Shown piece by piece: positions 1 to 8,701 of a DNA stretch of 64,000 nt (positions are counted from its first letter, which is position 1; every line of letters begins with the position of its first letter). Under the pieces are notes generated by a model. The model worked only from the letters and a program-made list of their open reading frames with translations, searched no databases and was not told the DNA's origin. A program made the position numbers and the translations under genes. Where the stretch lies: contig LGYU01000008.1 of NCBI GenBank assembly GCA_001302245.1, positions 277,682 through 341,681 of the forward strand, written 5' to 3'. This DNA comes from Chitinophagaceae bacterium PMP191F (GTDB taxonomy: Bacteria > Bacteroidota > Bacteroidia > Chitinophagales > Chitinophagaceae).

Positions 1-20
1 AGGCTCCGGTATCGGAGCCT
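1..20 (-). terminator. Hairpin downstream of the T9SS cargo gene
   Basis: A perfect 8-bp inverted repeat (aggctccg / cggagcct) with a 4-base loop lies 24 bases beyond the stop of the leftward gene. Its T-tract, if any, would lie outside the window, so the terminator call is probable only. Confidence 0.55.
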
Positions 21-44
21 TGCGATAACAGGGTTGACATGTGT

Positions 45-1226
45 TTAATGCTGCACCAATAATTTGTTGGTATACATTTCACCTGAAGCAATTCCGCGGG
101 CACGCACATGGTACAGGCCCGATGGCGGTGTGGATGGTAATGTAAGCTGCAGGGTATTGGTATTGTTCAGTTTAAAGGTGTTGCGGTAAATAACCTGTCC
201 TGTAAGATTTATCACCTCCACCGCGTAGTTTCCTTTGAGCAACTGGCCAAACTGCAGGGAAAGCTGCCGGGAAGTAACGGGGTTGGGGTATACGGCCACT
301 TCATTGCCGGCATTGGCCGACAGGTTTATGAACTGGACCGTTGAAAACCTGACCTTACCGGATGCGCTGATCTGCTTGATGCGGAAATATAATTTTCCTG
401 TAGCAGCCTGATCAGTAGCGTACTGATAGGCGTATTTTGTTGCAGTACCTTCAGCAACGGATTGTGGGGATACCAGGATTGTTTTAGTAAAGTTCTTTCC
501 ATCTGTACTGATTAAGATTTCATAAGAATTGGTGGCTTCGTCGTTTAATATTTCCCAGGAAATATTGGCTTTATTGTTCTTGCTGGTTACAATAAAATTT
601 TTGATGTCATCGGCAAGTAAAACTGATTCGCACCAGTAGTACGTCATTTTAAACTCGCCCCATACCGAGGTTTTTACACTGGAAGTATAGTTATTGCTTC
701 CCTGTTGCAGCAGGGTACTTCCGGTATTGGTAAGTGTAAGTACCACGTTGCCTGTACCCTCGTAAAAAGCAGGGTTGGTTATATTTTTGGTAATGGAAAT
801 ATTTCTGAGTGTGGTATCAGGACCAAACATAGTAGAGTCGCCCGGCTGACCATATTTACTCAGGTATTGCGGGCCATAGGTAATGTCGGCATCTGCATCC
901 ACAAACAAACCACCCGGTCCGGTAATGCTTACGTACTGTGAGTACTTGAACTTGTAATACCTGTCCAGTGAATCGCGGTTGCGGATACCTAGGCTGGCTT
1001 CGGTGCTGAACGTACCTTCCAGGGTAGCGCATTTCAGAAATGCCATGGGCATACTGAATTTGGTAAAGATCAGGTCATTACTGAAGTTGGAAGTTGGGGA
1101 AATAGTGATTGTTTGAATAATTGGCGTTGCCGGCACCCCCGGAGAACACAAACACTGCGCATTGCCATTTGTAGTGATTAATAAAATGCCACACGCACAA
1201 AGCAAGTTGTAAAGTTGCTTTTTCAT
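45..1226 (-). CDS. Secreted protein with type IX secretion sorting domain
   Basis: A 393-residue exported protein of unknown specific function. Residues 1-24 form a signal peptide ending in NGNAQ. The last 80 or so residues (from VAVYPNPV, about 310, to the C-terminus) have the pattern of a type A T9SS C-terminal sorting domain: YPNP, a beta-rich core, a G-x-Y motif and a terminal K-x-L-V. Such domains route proteins across the outer membrane through T9SS and are then usually removed. The middle shows no catalytic motif I recognise; residues about 205-300 look like a fibronectin-like beta domain (ISWEILND...YEILISTDGKNF). The gene is single, with its own promoter and terminator. Adhesin, structural surface protein or binding protein are all possible. 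Confidence 0.85.
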   Translation of the reverse strand: MKKQLYNLLCACGILLITTNGNAQCLCSPGVPATPIIQTITISPTSNFSNDLIFTKFSMPMAFLKCATLEGTFSTEASLGIRNRDSLDRYYKFKYSQYVSITGPGGLFVDADADITYGPQYLSKYGQPGDSTMFGPDTTLRNISITKNITNPAFYEGTGNVVLTLTNTGSTLLQQGSNNYTSSVKTSVWGEFKMTYYWCESVLLADDIKNFIVTSKNNKANISWEILNDEATNSYEILISTDGKNFTKTILVSPQSVAEGTATKYAYQYATDQAATGKLYFRIKQISASGKVRFSTVQFINLSANAGNEVAVYPNPVTSRQLSLQFGQLLKGNYAVEVINLTGQVIYRNTFKLNNTNTLQLTLPSTPPSGLYHVRARGIASGEMYTNKLLVQH

Positions 1227-1270
1227 AGGTACTGATTTGATTAACGAATCGGATTACGGACTACTCGACT

Positions 1271-1301
1271 CAAAAGTAGTTCTATATATATCTATATGCA
1301 A
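1271..1301 (-). promoter_or_regulatory. Promoter of the T9SS cargo gene
   Basis: On the minus strand TACTTTTG (1271-1278) matches the Bacteroidota -7 element TAnnTTTG exactly, and a TTG lies 20 bases upstream (1299-1301), near the expected -33 spacing. The 5' UTR would be about 40 bases. The 414-base gap 1227-1640 otherwise holds only this and the rightward promoter at 1486; a reading frame of 80 codons at 1237 has no recognisable features. Confidence 0.6.
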
Positions 1302-1485
1302 CGTGTTAATACTTCTTTTTCAGATACGTATTTTCCACATGCGGCTGCACAAAGGTGCAAACCCTCTCAAATGCACGCCGGTACAGGGGAAAATGAAGAT
1401 CTTTATTGTTATTTGTGGGCGTTTTGGCCGCTTAAAAAGGCGCGGGAAAACGGAGTTTTCCGGTGTTAAAGAGCATTAATCCGCG

Positions 1486-1493
1486 TATTTTTG
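1486..1493 (+). promoter_or_regulatory. -7 element upstream of gldC
   Basis: TATTTTTG matches TAnnTTTG. It would start a transcript with an untranslated leader of about 140 bases before gldC. No clear -33 TTG is seen, so the call is moderate. Confidence 0.45.
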
Positions 1494-1640
1494 CAATTGC
1501 ATTTATAACCCATTGTTTTTCAATTGTGTTTGAAAAAATCGGGGACGTACCGCAACTAAAAAACTATATTGCAGGCCCGCTGAATACCAGCAGGGTATGT
1601 TTTCAACATTACAAGATATTTATAAACTATATTTTTTGAA

Positions 1641-1988
1641 ATGCAGCAATCTACTATTACTATTGATGTAACGCTTGATGATAAAAAAGTGCCTGAACAG
1701 ATAAGCTGGAGCGCTACTGCCAGTACTGCCGATGAAGCCCGCAAAGCCAAAGCCATGATGCTGTCTTTCTGGGATGGTGCAGACAAAGCTGCGTTGCGCA
1801 TTGACCTGTGGACAAAGGAAATGATGGTAGACGAGATGGCCGACTTTTTTTACCAGACCATGATGACAATGGCCGATAGCTTTGACCGTGCCACACATCA
1901 GCACGAGCTGGTAGATGATTTGAAAAATTTTGCTGAGAGCTTCTATGGCAAATTCCGTGAAATACAGTTGAAAGAAAATAAAGCATAA
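1641..1988 (+). CDS. gldC: Gliding motility protein GldC
   Basis: A 115-residue soluble protein with the GldC pattern: an N-terminal beta segment (VTLDDKKVPEQISW), then A-K-A-M-M-L-S-F-W-D, then the strongly conserved LRIDLWTKEM followed by an alpha-helical tail. GldC is a small cytoplasmic protein associated with Bacteroidota gliding; its biochemical role is not settled. It leads a probable operon with the YqeY-like gene (18-base gap) and the CvpA-family gene. The length fits the family and the ATG start gives the usual N-terminus. Confidence 0.9.
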   Translation: MQQSTITIDVTLDDKKVPEQISWSATASTADEARKAKAMMLSFWDGADKAALRIDLWTKEMMVDEMADFFYQTMMTMADSFDRATHQHELVDDLKNFAESFYGKFREIQLKENKA

Positions 1989-2006
1989 CCAGAAAATATT
2001 GCTGAT

Positions 2007-2459
2007 ATGAGCTTAGAACAAAAGATCATGGCTGAACTGAAAACAGCCATGCTGGCCAAAGATGAGAAAACTGTTCGCAGCTTAAGAGCTATAAAAGCTG
2101 CTATCATCCTGGCTAAAACATCAGAAGGTGCTGGTGGAGAGATCACTGAAGATGCAGAGCTGAAGCTGTTGCAGAAACTGGTAAAACAACGTAAGGATTC
2201 GCTTGAAATATTCCAGCAGCAGAACAGGGCTGACCTGGCCCAGAAAGAGCAGGAAGAAATAGAAGTGATAGAAAAATTTTTGCCGAAGCAGATGGATAGC
2301 GAAACCCTGAAAGCAGCGGTTGCAAAGATCATTGCCGATACCGGAGCTGCATCACCTGCCGATATGGGCAAGGTAATGGGCGTGGCCACCAAACAACTGG
2401 CTGGCCAGGCAGACGGGAAAGCCATCAGCGCAGTGGTAAAAGAACTGCTTGCGCGATAA
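2007..2459 (+). CDS. GatB/YqeY domain protein
   Basis: A 150-residue member of the YqeY family, related to the tRNA-binding tail domain of the GatB amidotransferase subunit. The sequence is helical throughout, with the family signature near residues 55-70 (LLQKLVKQRKDSLEIFQQ), a mid-region FLPKQM, and the C-terminal helix AISAVVKELLA. Free-standing YqeY proteins are assumed to bind tRNA or assist aminoacylation; no enzyme activity is established. It follows gldC by 18 bases and precedes the cvpA-like gene by 42 bases, so all three are probably co-transcribed. Confidence 0.88.
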   Translation: MSLEQKIMAELKTAMLAKDEKTVRSLRAIKAAIILAKTSEGAGGEITEDAELKLLQKLVKQRKDSLEIFQQQNRADLAQKEQEEIEVIEKFLPKQMDSETLKAAVAKIIADTGAASPADMGKVMGVATKQLAGQADGKAISAVVKELLAR

Positions 2460-2501
2460 AAAGATGTACGGCAACAGAACAACAGCGCCATTCTTCAGAG
2501 C

Positions 2502-3041
2502 ATGATGATCGATATTATTTTTGTAATACTGGTAATAGTAGCCTTTGTAAAAGGATGGCGTAAGGGACTGATTATAGCACTGTTTTCTGTAATTGCTTTT
2601 GTAATAGGTATAGCGGCTGCCATGAAGCTTTCAGTAGTGGTGGCAGAATACCTGAAAGATTCTGTACAGGTATCTGCACGATGGCTGCCTTTTTTGTCTT
2701 TTATAATTGTATTTGTTGCAGTAGTATTGCTGATCCGCTGGGGGGCATTATTGCTGGAAACTGCTGTGGATATTACATTGCTGGGGTGGATAAACAGGCT
2801 TGCCGGTTCCATTCTATACCTGCTGTTGTATGCAATAGCATTCAGTATTGTACTGTTCTTTATGCAGAAAGTGCATATGATACAGGAAGAAACAGTGGCA
2901 AAATCGGTATTTTATCCGTACATAAAGCCACTGGGACCACTGACAATGGATACATTTGGCAAGTTAGTACCGGTATTTAAGGATATGTTTACACGACTGG
3001 AAAGTTTTTTTGACCATCTTGCGCAGAACGCAAAACAATAA
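2502..3041 (+). CDS. CvpA family membrane protein
   Basis: A 179-residue inner-membrane protein with four predicted helices (residues about 3-17, 25-45, 60-80, 100-122), glycines at the ends of the first two and the CvpA-type motif F-V-K-G-W-R-K-G. In Enterobacteria CvpA is needed for colicin V production and envelope stress tolerance; the Bacteroidota members are uncharacterised. The C-terminal 60 residues are soluble and probably cytoplasmic. Last gene of the gldC operon. Confidence 0.85.
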   Translation: MMIDIIFVILVIVAFVKGWRKGLIIALFSVIAFVIGIAAAMKLSVVVAEYLKDSVQVSARWLPFLSFIIVFVAVVLLIRWGALLLETAVDITLLGWINRLAGSILYLLLYAIAFSIVLFFMQKVHMIQEETVAKSVFYPYIKPLGPLTMDTFGKLVPVFKDMFTRLESFFDHLAQNAKQ

Positions 3042-3131
3042 ACAACAGGCAGGATAGAATTGTATTAAAAAGGCGAAAAATCAGTAGTTTACATTAAAAT
3101 TAAATGTGCCGGGAGAGGGCCATGTGTTATT

Positions 3132-3157
3132 TCCGCTAAAACGTTTATTTTAGCGGA
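3132..3157. promoter_or_regulatory. 10-bp palindrome before the alpha/beta hydrolase gene
   Basis: tccgctaaaa and ttttagcgga form a perfect 10-bp inverted repeat around a 6-base loop, 29 bases upstream of the hydrolase start. No T-tract follows, so an operator is as likely as a terminator of the gldC operon. Confidence 0.4.
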
Positions 3158-3186
3158 TAATTGACTGAATAGAACCGACTTAACAG

Positions 3187-3963
3187 ATGAATTACGAGAT
3201 CAAACAAGTAGACAAATTCAAATTTATTGAAGAAGGGGAAGGTGAACCGTTGATTTTGCTACACGGTTTGTTCGGTGCATTGGGTAATTTCAATGATTTG
3301 ATTAAATACTTCTGCCAGTACAACAAAGTAGTGGTACCGATGCTGCCATTGCTTGAACTGGACCTTTTACATACATCTGTAGGAGGCTTGCAGAAATTTG
3401 TTCATAAATTCATCGAAACCAGGGATTATAAAGATATTCATCTCCTGGGCAATTCGCTGGGAGGGCATGTAGCCATTCTACATATTTTAAAACACCCCGA
3501 GCGCATCAAATCACTTATTTTAACCGGCAGTTCAGGTTTATTTGAAAATGGAATGGGCGATACCTATCCCAAACGCGGCGATTACGAATACATGAAAAAG
3601 AAAGCCGAACTGACCTTTTATGATCCCGCCACAGCTACCAAAGAAATTGTGGATGAGGTATACGAAACTGTCAATAACCGGCTAAAAGCCATTAAGATAA
3701 TTGCACTTGCCAAAAGTGCTATCAGGAATAACCTGGGCGAAGAACTCAATCAAATCAAACAACCTACGTTGTTAATCTGGGGAAATAACGATTCCATTAC
3801 CCCGCCGTTTGTTGGCCGCGAATTCCAGCGGTTGATACCCAACAGTGAACTTCACTTTATTGACAAATGTGGTCATGCCCCTATGATGGAGGTACCAGGT
3901 GAGTTCAATACAATACTGCACAAATTTTTAAAAAAATTAAGTGAGCCAGCAGCGGTAGCCTGA
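3187..3963 (+). CDS. Alpha/beta hydrolase
   Basis: A 258-residue alpha/beta-hydrolase fold protein without signal peptide. Visible parts are the oxyanion segment LLHGLFG (residues 24-30), the nucleophile elbow G-N-S-L-G-G (Ser90), a likely catalytic Asp in GNNDSITPP (about residue 200) and a His in CGHAP (about residue 229). The family covers esterases, C-C hydrolases and haloperoxidase-like enzymes, and the substrate cannot be told. It is monocistronic and is followed by 160 bases before the CBS protein. Confidence 0.88.
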   Translation: MNYEIKQVDKFKFIEEGEGEPLILLHGLFGALGNFNDLIKYFCQYNKVVVPMLPLLELDLLHTSVGGLQKFVHKFIETRDYKDIHLLGNSLGGHVAILHILKHPERIKSLILTGSSGLFENGMGDTYPKRGDYEYMKKKAELTFYDPATATKEIVDEVYETVNNRLKAIKIIALAKSAIRNNLGEELNQIKQPTLLIWGNNDSITPPFVGREFQRLIPNSELHFIDKCGHAPMMEVPGEFNTILHKFLKKLSEPAAVA

Positions 3964-4125
3964 TTCTTGCCGTCTTAAGTAAATACATTTTGCCGTTTTT
4001 GTCGTTAGTATATATAATAATGGCATAATGGGATGAACCTGCTTATGTGAAAGTGCTGCTAAAGTAGCGGTGCCCTGTAAACGGAGCACCTGAAACAATC
4101 GTCTTACTCAACAAAATCCTTGGCT

Positions 4126-4785
4126 GTGCTAAACAGAGAACTGATATCAGCGGCTATTCCTGCATTGAATCCAAATGACACTGTATTCCAGGCATTGGAG
4201 CTTATGTCTGATTATCATGTAGGACAACTGCCCATTGTATCCGAAGATAAATACCTGGGGCTGGTGTTTGAAAACGAATTGCTGAACCTGGATGATACAG
4301 CAACCCTGCAAACAACAGAAGCGCACTTATCAAAGGTATCAGTACATGCGGACCGGCATTTTTTTGAAGCAGTGCAGGCTGCCAATGACTATCAGCTTTC
4401 TGTAGTGCCGGTTACTGATAAAGAAGATGAATTTATTGGTGTTATTGAAGCCACAGGGCTGTTGCAGCAACTGGGTCGTACTGTTGGTGCCAGTGAACCC
4501 GGCGGACTGATTGTGCTGGAAATGGAACAACGTAATTTTTCTTTTTCTGAGATCAGCAAACTGGTTGAAACCAATGATGCACACATTACACAGCTCAATA
4601 CCTGGTGGGATAACAGCGCCGGTAGTTTCCTGGTAACGATGAAGATCAATAAGTTTGAAATTTCTGATATTGTGGCTACCTTTCAGCGTTACGAGTACCA
4701 GGTTAAGTACTACTACGGCGAAGAACTGTATGAAAATGAGCTGAAGAGCAATTATGATCACCTGATGAATTATCTCGGTATATAA
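4126..4785 (+). CDS. CBS-domain protein
   Basis: A 219-residue cytoplasmic protein with two CBS domains (about residues 5-60 and 70-125) and a C-terminal region of about 80 residues that resembles an ACT-like alpha/beta fold (GLIVLEME... to YGEE). CBS pairs bind adenosine ligands and act as sensors. No ATG exists near the N-terminus: GTG at 4126 gives MLNRELIS, and TTG at 4120 would add two residues; I chose GTG. The gene heads the CBS / BamA-like / nadK / porG group that I recall in many Bacteroidota, which suggests a housekeeping link to envelope or NAD metabolism without defining it. Confidence 0.82.
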   Translation: MLNRELISAAIPALNPNDTVFQALELMSDYHVGQLPIVSEDKYLGLVFENELLNLDDTATLQTTEAHLSKVSVHADRHFFEAVQAANDYQLSVVPVTDKEDEFIGVIEATGLLQQLGRTVGASEPGGLIVLEMEQRNFSFSEISKLVETNDAHITQLNTWWDNSAGSFLVTMKINKFEISDIVATFQRYEYQVKYYYGEELYENELKSNYDHLMNYLGI

Positions 4786-4854
4786 GGAATTTGTCCCGTC
4801 CTCTTCTCCAATGTATAAAACGTAACCAGAACTTTTAAGCTACCGCCTGTCGGC

Positions 4855-6300
4855 ATGAGGATGGACAAAAGATATTATTGTTTCCTGTTGTATATGTTTT
4901 GTTGCAGCGCAATGCTGTTTGCACAACCTGCAGTAACAGACTCTGTTGTTACTACTGTTTTACCTCTTGCTGATACCTTACTGCCCCGCGGCGATCAGCC
5001 ATTTGTGATCGGCAACATCATTATTGAAGGCAATAAAAAAACAAAATCATATATCGTTCTGCGCGAAGTGCCTTTCCGCAGCGGTGATTCCATTTATCTG
5101 CCAGACCTGGTAAAAGCATTTGAAGTTGCACGCAGGCAGTTGTACAATACTTCCCTGTTTACGGGCGTGGTAGTAGCACTGAAATCATTCCGCGGATACG
5201 CAGTGGATGTATTGATACAGGTAAAAGAACGCTGGTATATTTTTCCACTGCCCTATCTTAAGCCTATTGACCGCAATCTAACAGAGTGGGCACGGCGGGG
5301 CTATGGGCTGGATAGGGTGAATTATGGTTTTAAATTCAATTATAACAACTTTACCGGTCGTAATGATAAACTGAAAATATGGCTTATTACCGGGTATACA
5401 CAGCAGATACAATTTCAGTATGAACAGCCCTATGCAGACAGAACGCTGAAACATGGTTATCGCATTGGCTTTACCTATGCCTTCAATAAAGAGATCAATT
5501 ACGGTACTGCCAACAACCAGCAAGCGTTTACTGATTCGCTCGGCAGGGGTACACGCAGAATATCCGGTAATATTGATTACACTTTCAGGCCCGGTCTTCG
5601 TACGTTTCATGCTGTTAGATTATCGTTAACCCGGCAGGAAGTGGATAGCCAGGTGTTGGTGCTGAACCCCAAGTATTTCAATACTTCGCGCAATGTGATA
5701 TTGTATCCCGAACTTTCTTATACACTCAGCTACTTCAATACAGACTACAATTACTTCCCGCTTACCGGGTGGATGGGTGAGGCAGGTATTCTGAAAAGAG
5801 GTGTAAGCAGGGAAATGAACATGTGGCAGGTATCGGGCAAGCTTACCAAAGGCTGGGAGGTATTGCGAAAAACCTATTTTGGCTGGCAGGGCTATGGTGT
5901 ATTGCGTTTTCCGTTTGATCAGCCATTTATTAATCAGCGGTTGTTTGGCTATGGAGATATTTATCTCCGCGGACTGGAACGTTATGTCATTGACGGGGTG
6001 GCTGCATTCATGGCTAAAAATGCCATTCGTCGTGAGTTGGTGCGTTTCAGTGTACCCACCTACCTTAAATCTGTTGCTCACGAAAGAGTTCCTTTCAGAA
6101 TTTATGCCCGTGTGTTTGGCGATATGGGTTATGTATATAATAAAAACATTACGCAAAACTCGCTCACCAACCGTTTTTTATATACAACCGGTGCAGGTTT
6201 TGACGTTGTTTCTTTCTACGACTTCATTTTCCGATTTGACTATAGCTTCAATCAATTAGGCCAAAAGGGTATATTTTTACACGTCAGGAACGATTTTTAA
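4855..6300 (+). CDS. BamA/TamA-family outer-membrane protein (POTRA + barrel)
   Basis: A 481-residue outer-membrane protein, much shorter than BamA. It has a signal peptide ending LFAQ (residues 1-24), one or two POTRA-like regions (GNIIIEGNKKTKSYIVLREV from about residue 52; residues 85-130) and a C-terminal beta-barrel of alternating aromatic strands ending in HVRNDF, a typical barrel end with terminal Phe. The family inserts or translocates proteins or lipids at the outer membrane. The canonical bamA is separate at 17402, so this is a paralogue of unknown client. Either ATG (4855 or 4861) could start it. Confidence 0.82.
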   Translation: MRMDKRYYCFLLYMFCCSAMLFAQPAVTDSVVTTVLPLADTLLPRGDQPFVIGNIIIEGNKKTKSYIVLREVPFRSGDSIYLPDLVKAFEVARRQLYNTSLFTGVVVALKSFRGYAVDVLIQVKERWYIFPLPYLKPIDRNLTEWARRGYGLDRVNYGFKFNYNNFTGRNDKLKIWLITGYTQQIQFQYEQPYADRTLKHGYRIGFTYAFNKEINYGTANNQQAFTDSLGRGTRRISGNIDYTFRPGLRTFHAVRLSLTRQEVDSQVLVLNPKYFNTSRNVILYPELSYTLSYFNTDYNYFPLTGWMGEAGILKRGVSREMNMWQVSGKLTKGWEVLRKTYFGWQGYGVLRFPFDQPFINQRLFGYGDIYLRGLERYVIDGVAAFMAKNAIRRELVRFSVPTYLKSVAHERVPFRIYARVFGDMGYVYNKNITQNSLTNRFLYTTGAGFDVVSFYDFIFRFDYSFNQLGQKGIFLHVRNDF

Positions 6301-6336
6301 AGCGTTACCCTACGGAAACAGTTTCAATAAAATATT

Positions 6337-7215
6337 ATGAAGGTAGCCATCTATAGCAGGGTTGTAGATTATGAGCAGCAGGCAGAAGTACAGCAATTAT
6401 TAAATGAGCTGGCAAAAGAAGGGATAGAACCAGTTATTTATAATCCGTTTTTTGAAATGATCAAAGACTCGCTGACCTTTCCGGATAAAGTAACGGTGTT
6501 TCACAGTTCGGAAGATCTGCTGGAGTCTATTGATTTCCTCATTAGCCTGGGCGGCGATGGAACGATGCTGGATACCGTTTCACTGGTAAGAGATAAGAAT
6601 ATCCCCATACTTGGTATCAATTTTGGACGTCTTGGTTTCCTGGCCAGTATTGGCCGCAAAGACCTGGGCAGTGCAGTGCAGTCGCTGGCAAAAAGAGATA
6701 TTATTATTGACAAACGCTCGCTGATACACCTGGATGCCAACAGGCCTTTGTTTGGCGACGTGCCTTACGGGCTGAACGAGTTTGCCATTCACAAAACAGA
6801 TATTTCGCCCATGATCAAGATCCACACCTATTTGAATGGTGAGTTTCTGAATACCTATTGGGCTGATGGTGTAATTGTGGCAACGCCTACGGGTTCAACG
6901 GGTTATTCGCTTAGTTGTTCTGGTCCGGTGGTTTTCCCGGAATCTTCCAGCTTTGTCATTACGCCTATTGCGCCTCACAACCTGAATGTGCGTCCTATTA
7001 TTGTTCCGGACGATAACATCATATCATTTGAAGTGGAAGGCCGTACGGAAAATTTTATCTGTGCGCTTGACTCCCGGAAAGAGATCGTAGATAAAAAGGT
7101 GCAGTTGGCGGTTCAACGTGAATCGTTCACTCTCAGCCTGGTGCGTATGAATGAAAACAACTTTCTGCAAACGCTCCGCAACAAATTGTCATGGGGGCTT
7201 GACACGCGGAATTAA
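6337..7215 (+). CDS. nadK: NAD kinase
   Basis: A 292-residue cytosolic enzyme that phosphorylates NAD to NADP using ATP or polyphosphate. The diagnostic L-G-G-D-G-T-M-L lies at residues 71-78 with catalytic Asp74. The second family signature (ATPTGSTGYSLSCSGP, about residues 187-202) and the NE motif (LNEFAIH, about residue 147) are present. Length matches bacterial NadK. It lies 36 bases after the BamA-like gene and 69 bases before porG. Confidence 0.97.
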   Translation: MKVAIYSRVVDYEQQAEVQQLLNELAKEGIEPVIYNPFFEMIKDSLTFPDKVTVFHSSEDLLESIDFLISLGGDGTMLDTVSLVRDKNIPILGINFGRLGFLASIGRKDLGSAVQSLAKRDIIIDKRSLIHLDANRPLFGDVPYGLNEFAIHKTDISPMIKIHTYLNGEFLNTYWADGVIVATPTGSTGYSLSCSGPVVFPESSSFVITPIAPHNLNVRPIIVPDDNIISFEVEGRTENFICALDSRKEIVDKKVQLAVQRESFTLSLVRMNENNFLQTLRNKLSWGLDTRN

Positions 7216-7284
7216 CGTTTTATATAAAAGAAAAAAAGGAATAAGCCCGTTATACAACAATACTTATATCATTATATTGCATCT

Positions 7285-8142
7285 ATGAAGAAGCTGACCT
7301 TAGTAACCCTGCTGCTGGGTGCCTTGTTTTGCAATAGTTCGGTAAAAGCTCAGTATGAGGCTATTGTACAGGAAGGCGAATTTGGCATTTCAGCTGGCGC
7401 GGCGCATTATTTCGGCGATCTGAATACTAGGGCCAAACTTAACCGCCCTAAGATGGCTGTCGGCGTTTTCTTCCGCAAACAATTCAAAAATTACATAGGG
7501 GTACGCGTGCAGGCGCATTTTGCGCAACTGGGTTATTCAGACGTGTATAACAAGGACAATGAATATCAACGCAGGCGCAACCTCAGCTTTAATACCAATA
7601 TTTTTGAGCTGACCCTGCAGGGCGATTTCAATTTCTTCAAATTTGTGCCGGGCGATCCTGATTATCGTTTTACTCCTTATGTTACCTTGGGTGCCGGCAT
7701 TTTTACATACGATCCTTATGCCTACCTGAATGGTCAGAAAGTATATCTCCGCCCGCTGGGTACCGAAGGGCAGGGAACTGCTGCCTATCCAGATCGCAAA
7801 CCCTACGGCACTATGGCATTCTGCTTTCCATTAGGTGTAGGTGTAAAATATGCGCTGAATGATCGTATGAACATCGGACTTGAAATTACCCACCGTTTTA
7901 CTACTACAGATTACCTGGATGATGTAAGTACAACCTATGTGGGTGCTGATAAATTTCCTCCTTTGCCCAATGGAAGTCCTTCCAACGCACAACTGCTGCA
8001 GGACCGCTCATATGAAACTGGCGAGCCCATCGGTATCGAAGGTCGTCAGCGTGGATTTTCCAAGCAGAAAGATCAGTATGTGATGGCAGAAATAACTTTC
8101 TCATTCAACCTCACTTCTTACCGCTGTCCTACGGCAAAATAA
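7285..8142 (+). CDS. porG: PorG/DUF6089-type outer-membrane protein of the type IX secretion system
   Basis: A 285-residue exported protein with a signal peptide ending in VKAQ (residues 1-23) and an outer-membrane beta-barrel. The N-terminal pattern G-I-S-A-G-A-A-H-Y-F-G-D-L is typical of the DUF6089/PorG family, which tethers the PorK/N ring to the outer membrane in T9SS. The middle (FTPYVTLGAGIF... VGVKYALN) and the closing strand QYVMAEITFSF support the barrel. Its position after nadK is typical; its usual downstream neighbour uppS is displaced by 8 kb here. Assignment to PorG rests on family resemblance. Confidence 0.83.
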   Translation: MKKLTLVTLLLGALFCNSSVKAQYEAIVQEGEFGISAGAAHYFGDLNTRAKLNRPKMAVGVFFRKQFKNYIGVRVQAHFAQLGYSDVYNKDNEYQRRRNLSFNTNIFELTLQGDFNFFKFVPGDPDYRFTPYVTLGAGIFTYDPYAYLNGQKVYLRPLGTEGQGTAAYPDRKPYGTMAFCFPLGVGVKYALNDRMNIGLEITHRFTTTDYLDDVSTTYVGADKFPPLPNGSPSNAQLLQDRSYETGEPIGIEGRQRGFSKQKDQYVMAEITFSFNLTSYRCPTAK

Positions 8143-8230
8143 TAAGCAGCATCCTATTGGCATAAGAACCGGTGATCTTCATTTCTGCGAATCGTTTTCT
8201 GCAGGTTGTTGTGTTATTGTTTTCGGTTGG

Positions 8231-8437
8231 TCAGGATGCCAGCCGGTTGATAGCATCAATATCCTCAGTAGTGCAATTCATAGAAGTAATGATTTTTTCC
8301 AGAATGGAATCATTAATAACGGTCCGTTTCTCCAGTTTGGAATAAGCCTGTTGGGTAATTCCCAGCTTATCCGCCACATTTTTCTGTTTGAATCCTTTGA
8401 GTAAACGGAGCAGGCGCAATTTTTCCCCTGTGATCAT
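8231..8437 (-). CDS. XRE-family small DNA-binding regulator
   Basis: A 68-residue protein that is nearly all one helix-turn-helix domain: GEKLRLLRLLKGFKQKNVAD, then KLGITQQAYSKLEKR as the recognition region. The ATG at 8437 gives a standard XRE start (MITGEKLR); a longer frame upstream to 8536 reads as non-coding. It is divergent from the VKOR-DsbA fusion and convergent with porG. It is the only regulator in the peptide island, so it may control it; no autoregulation evidence beyond the palindromic element at 8625-8639. Confidence 0.8.
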   Translation of the reverse strand: MITGEKLRLLRLLKGFKQKNVADKLGITQQAYSKLEKRTVINDSILEKIITSMNCTTEDIDAINRLAS

Positions 8438-8593
8438 ACCTGATATTTTGGTGAATATCAATACATGGACGCATATGCGATAAATATAAGAAATTCCAAC
8501 CGGTTGAATGTTTCGTAATCGGAAAAACATATTCATAAATTTTTTTAAAAACTACCATTGTTACCTGCTTTACATATATTGGTACCAGTTATG

Positions 8594-8601
8594 TATATTT
8601 G
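8594..8601 (+). promoter_or_regulatory. -7 element for the peptide island
   Basis: TATATTTG is an exact TAnnTTTG match 100 bases before the VKOR-DsbA start. Just downstream, gttgta-ttt-tacaac (8625-8639) forms a 6-bp palindrome that could be an operator for the divergent XRE regulator. The -33 position is weak. Confidence 0.5.
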
Positions 8602-8701
8602 ATTTGGATTAAAAATGTACAATCGTTGTATTTTACAACCTGTGTGCTGAAGTGTTGTTTCATAATTATAGTGATATTGGAGTATCAAACCCTATCCATC
8701 T

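Noticed and set aside
1237..1479. 80-codon open frame between the T9SS cargo gene and gldC
   Set aside because: It overlaps the leftward promoter, has no recognisable features, and ends before the gldC promoter; likely chance.
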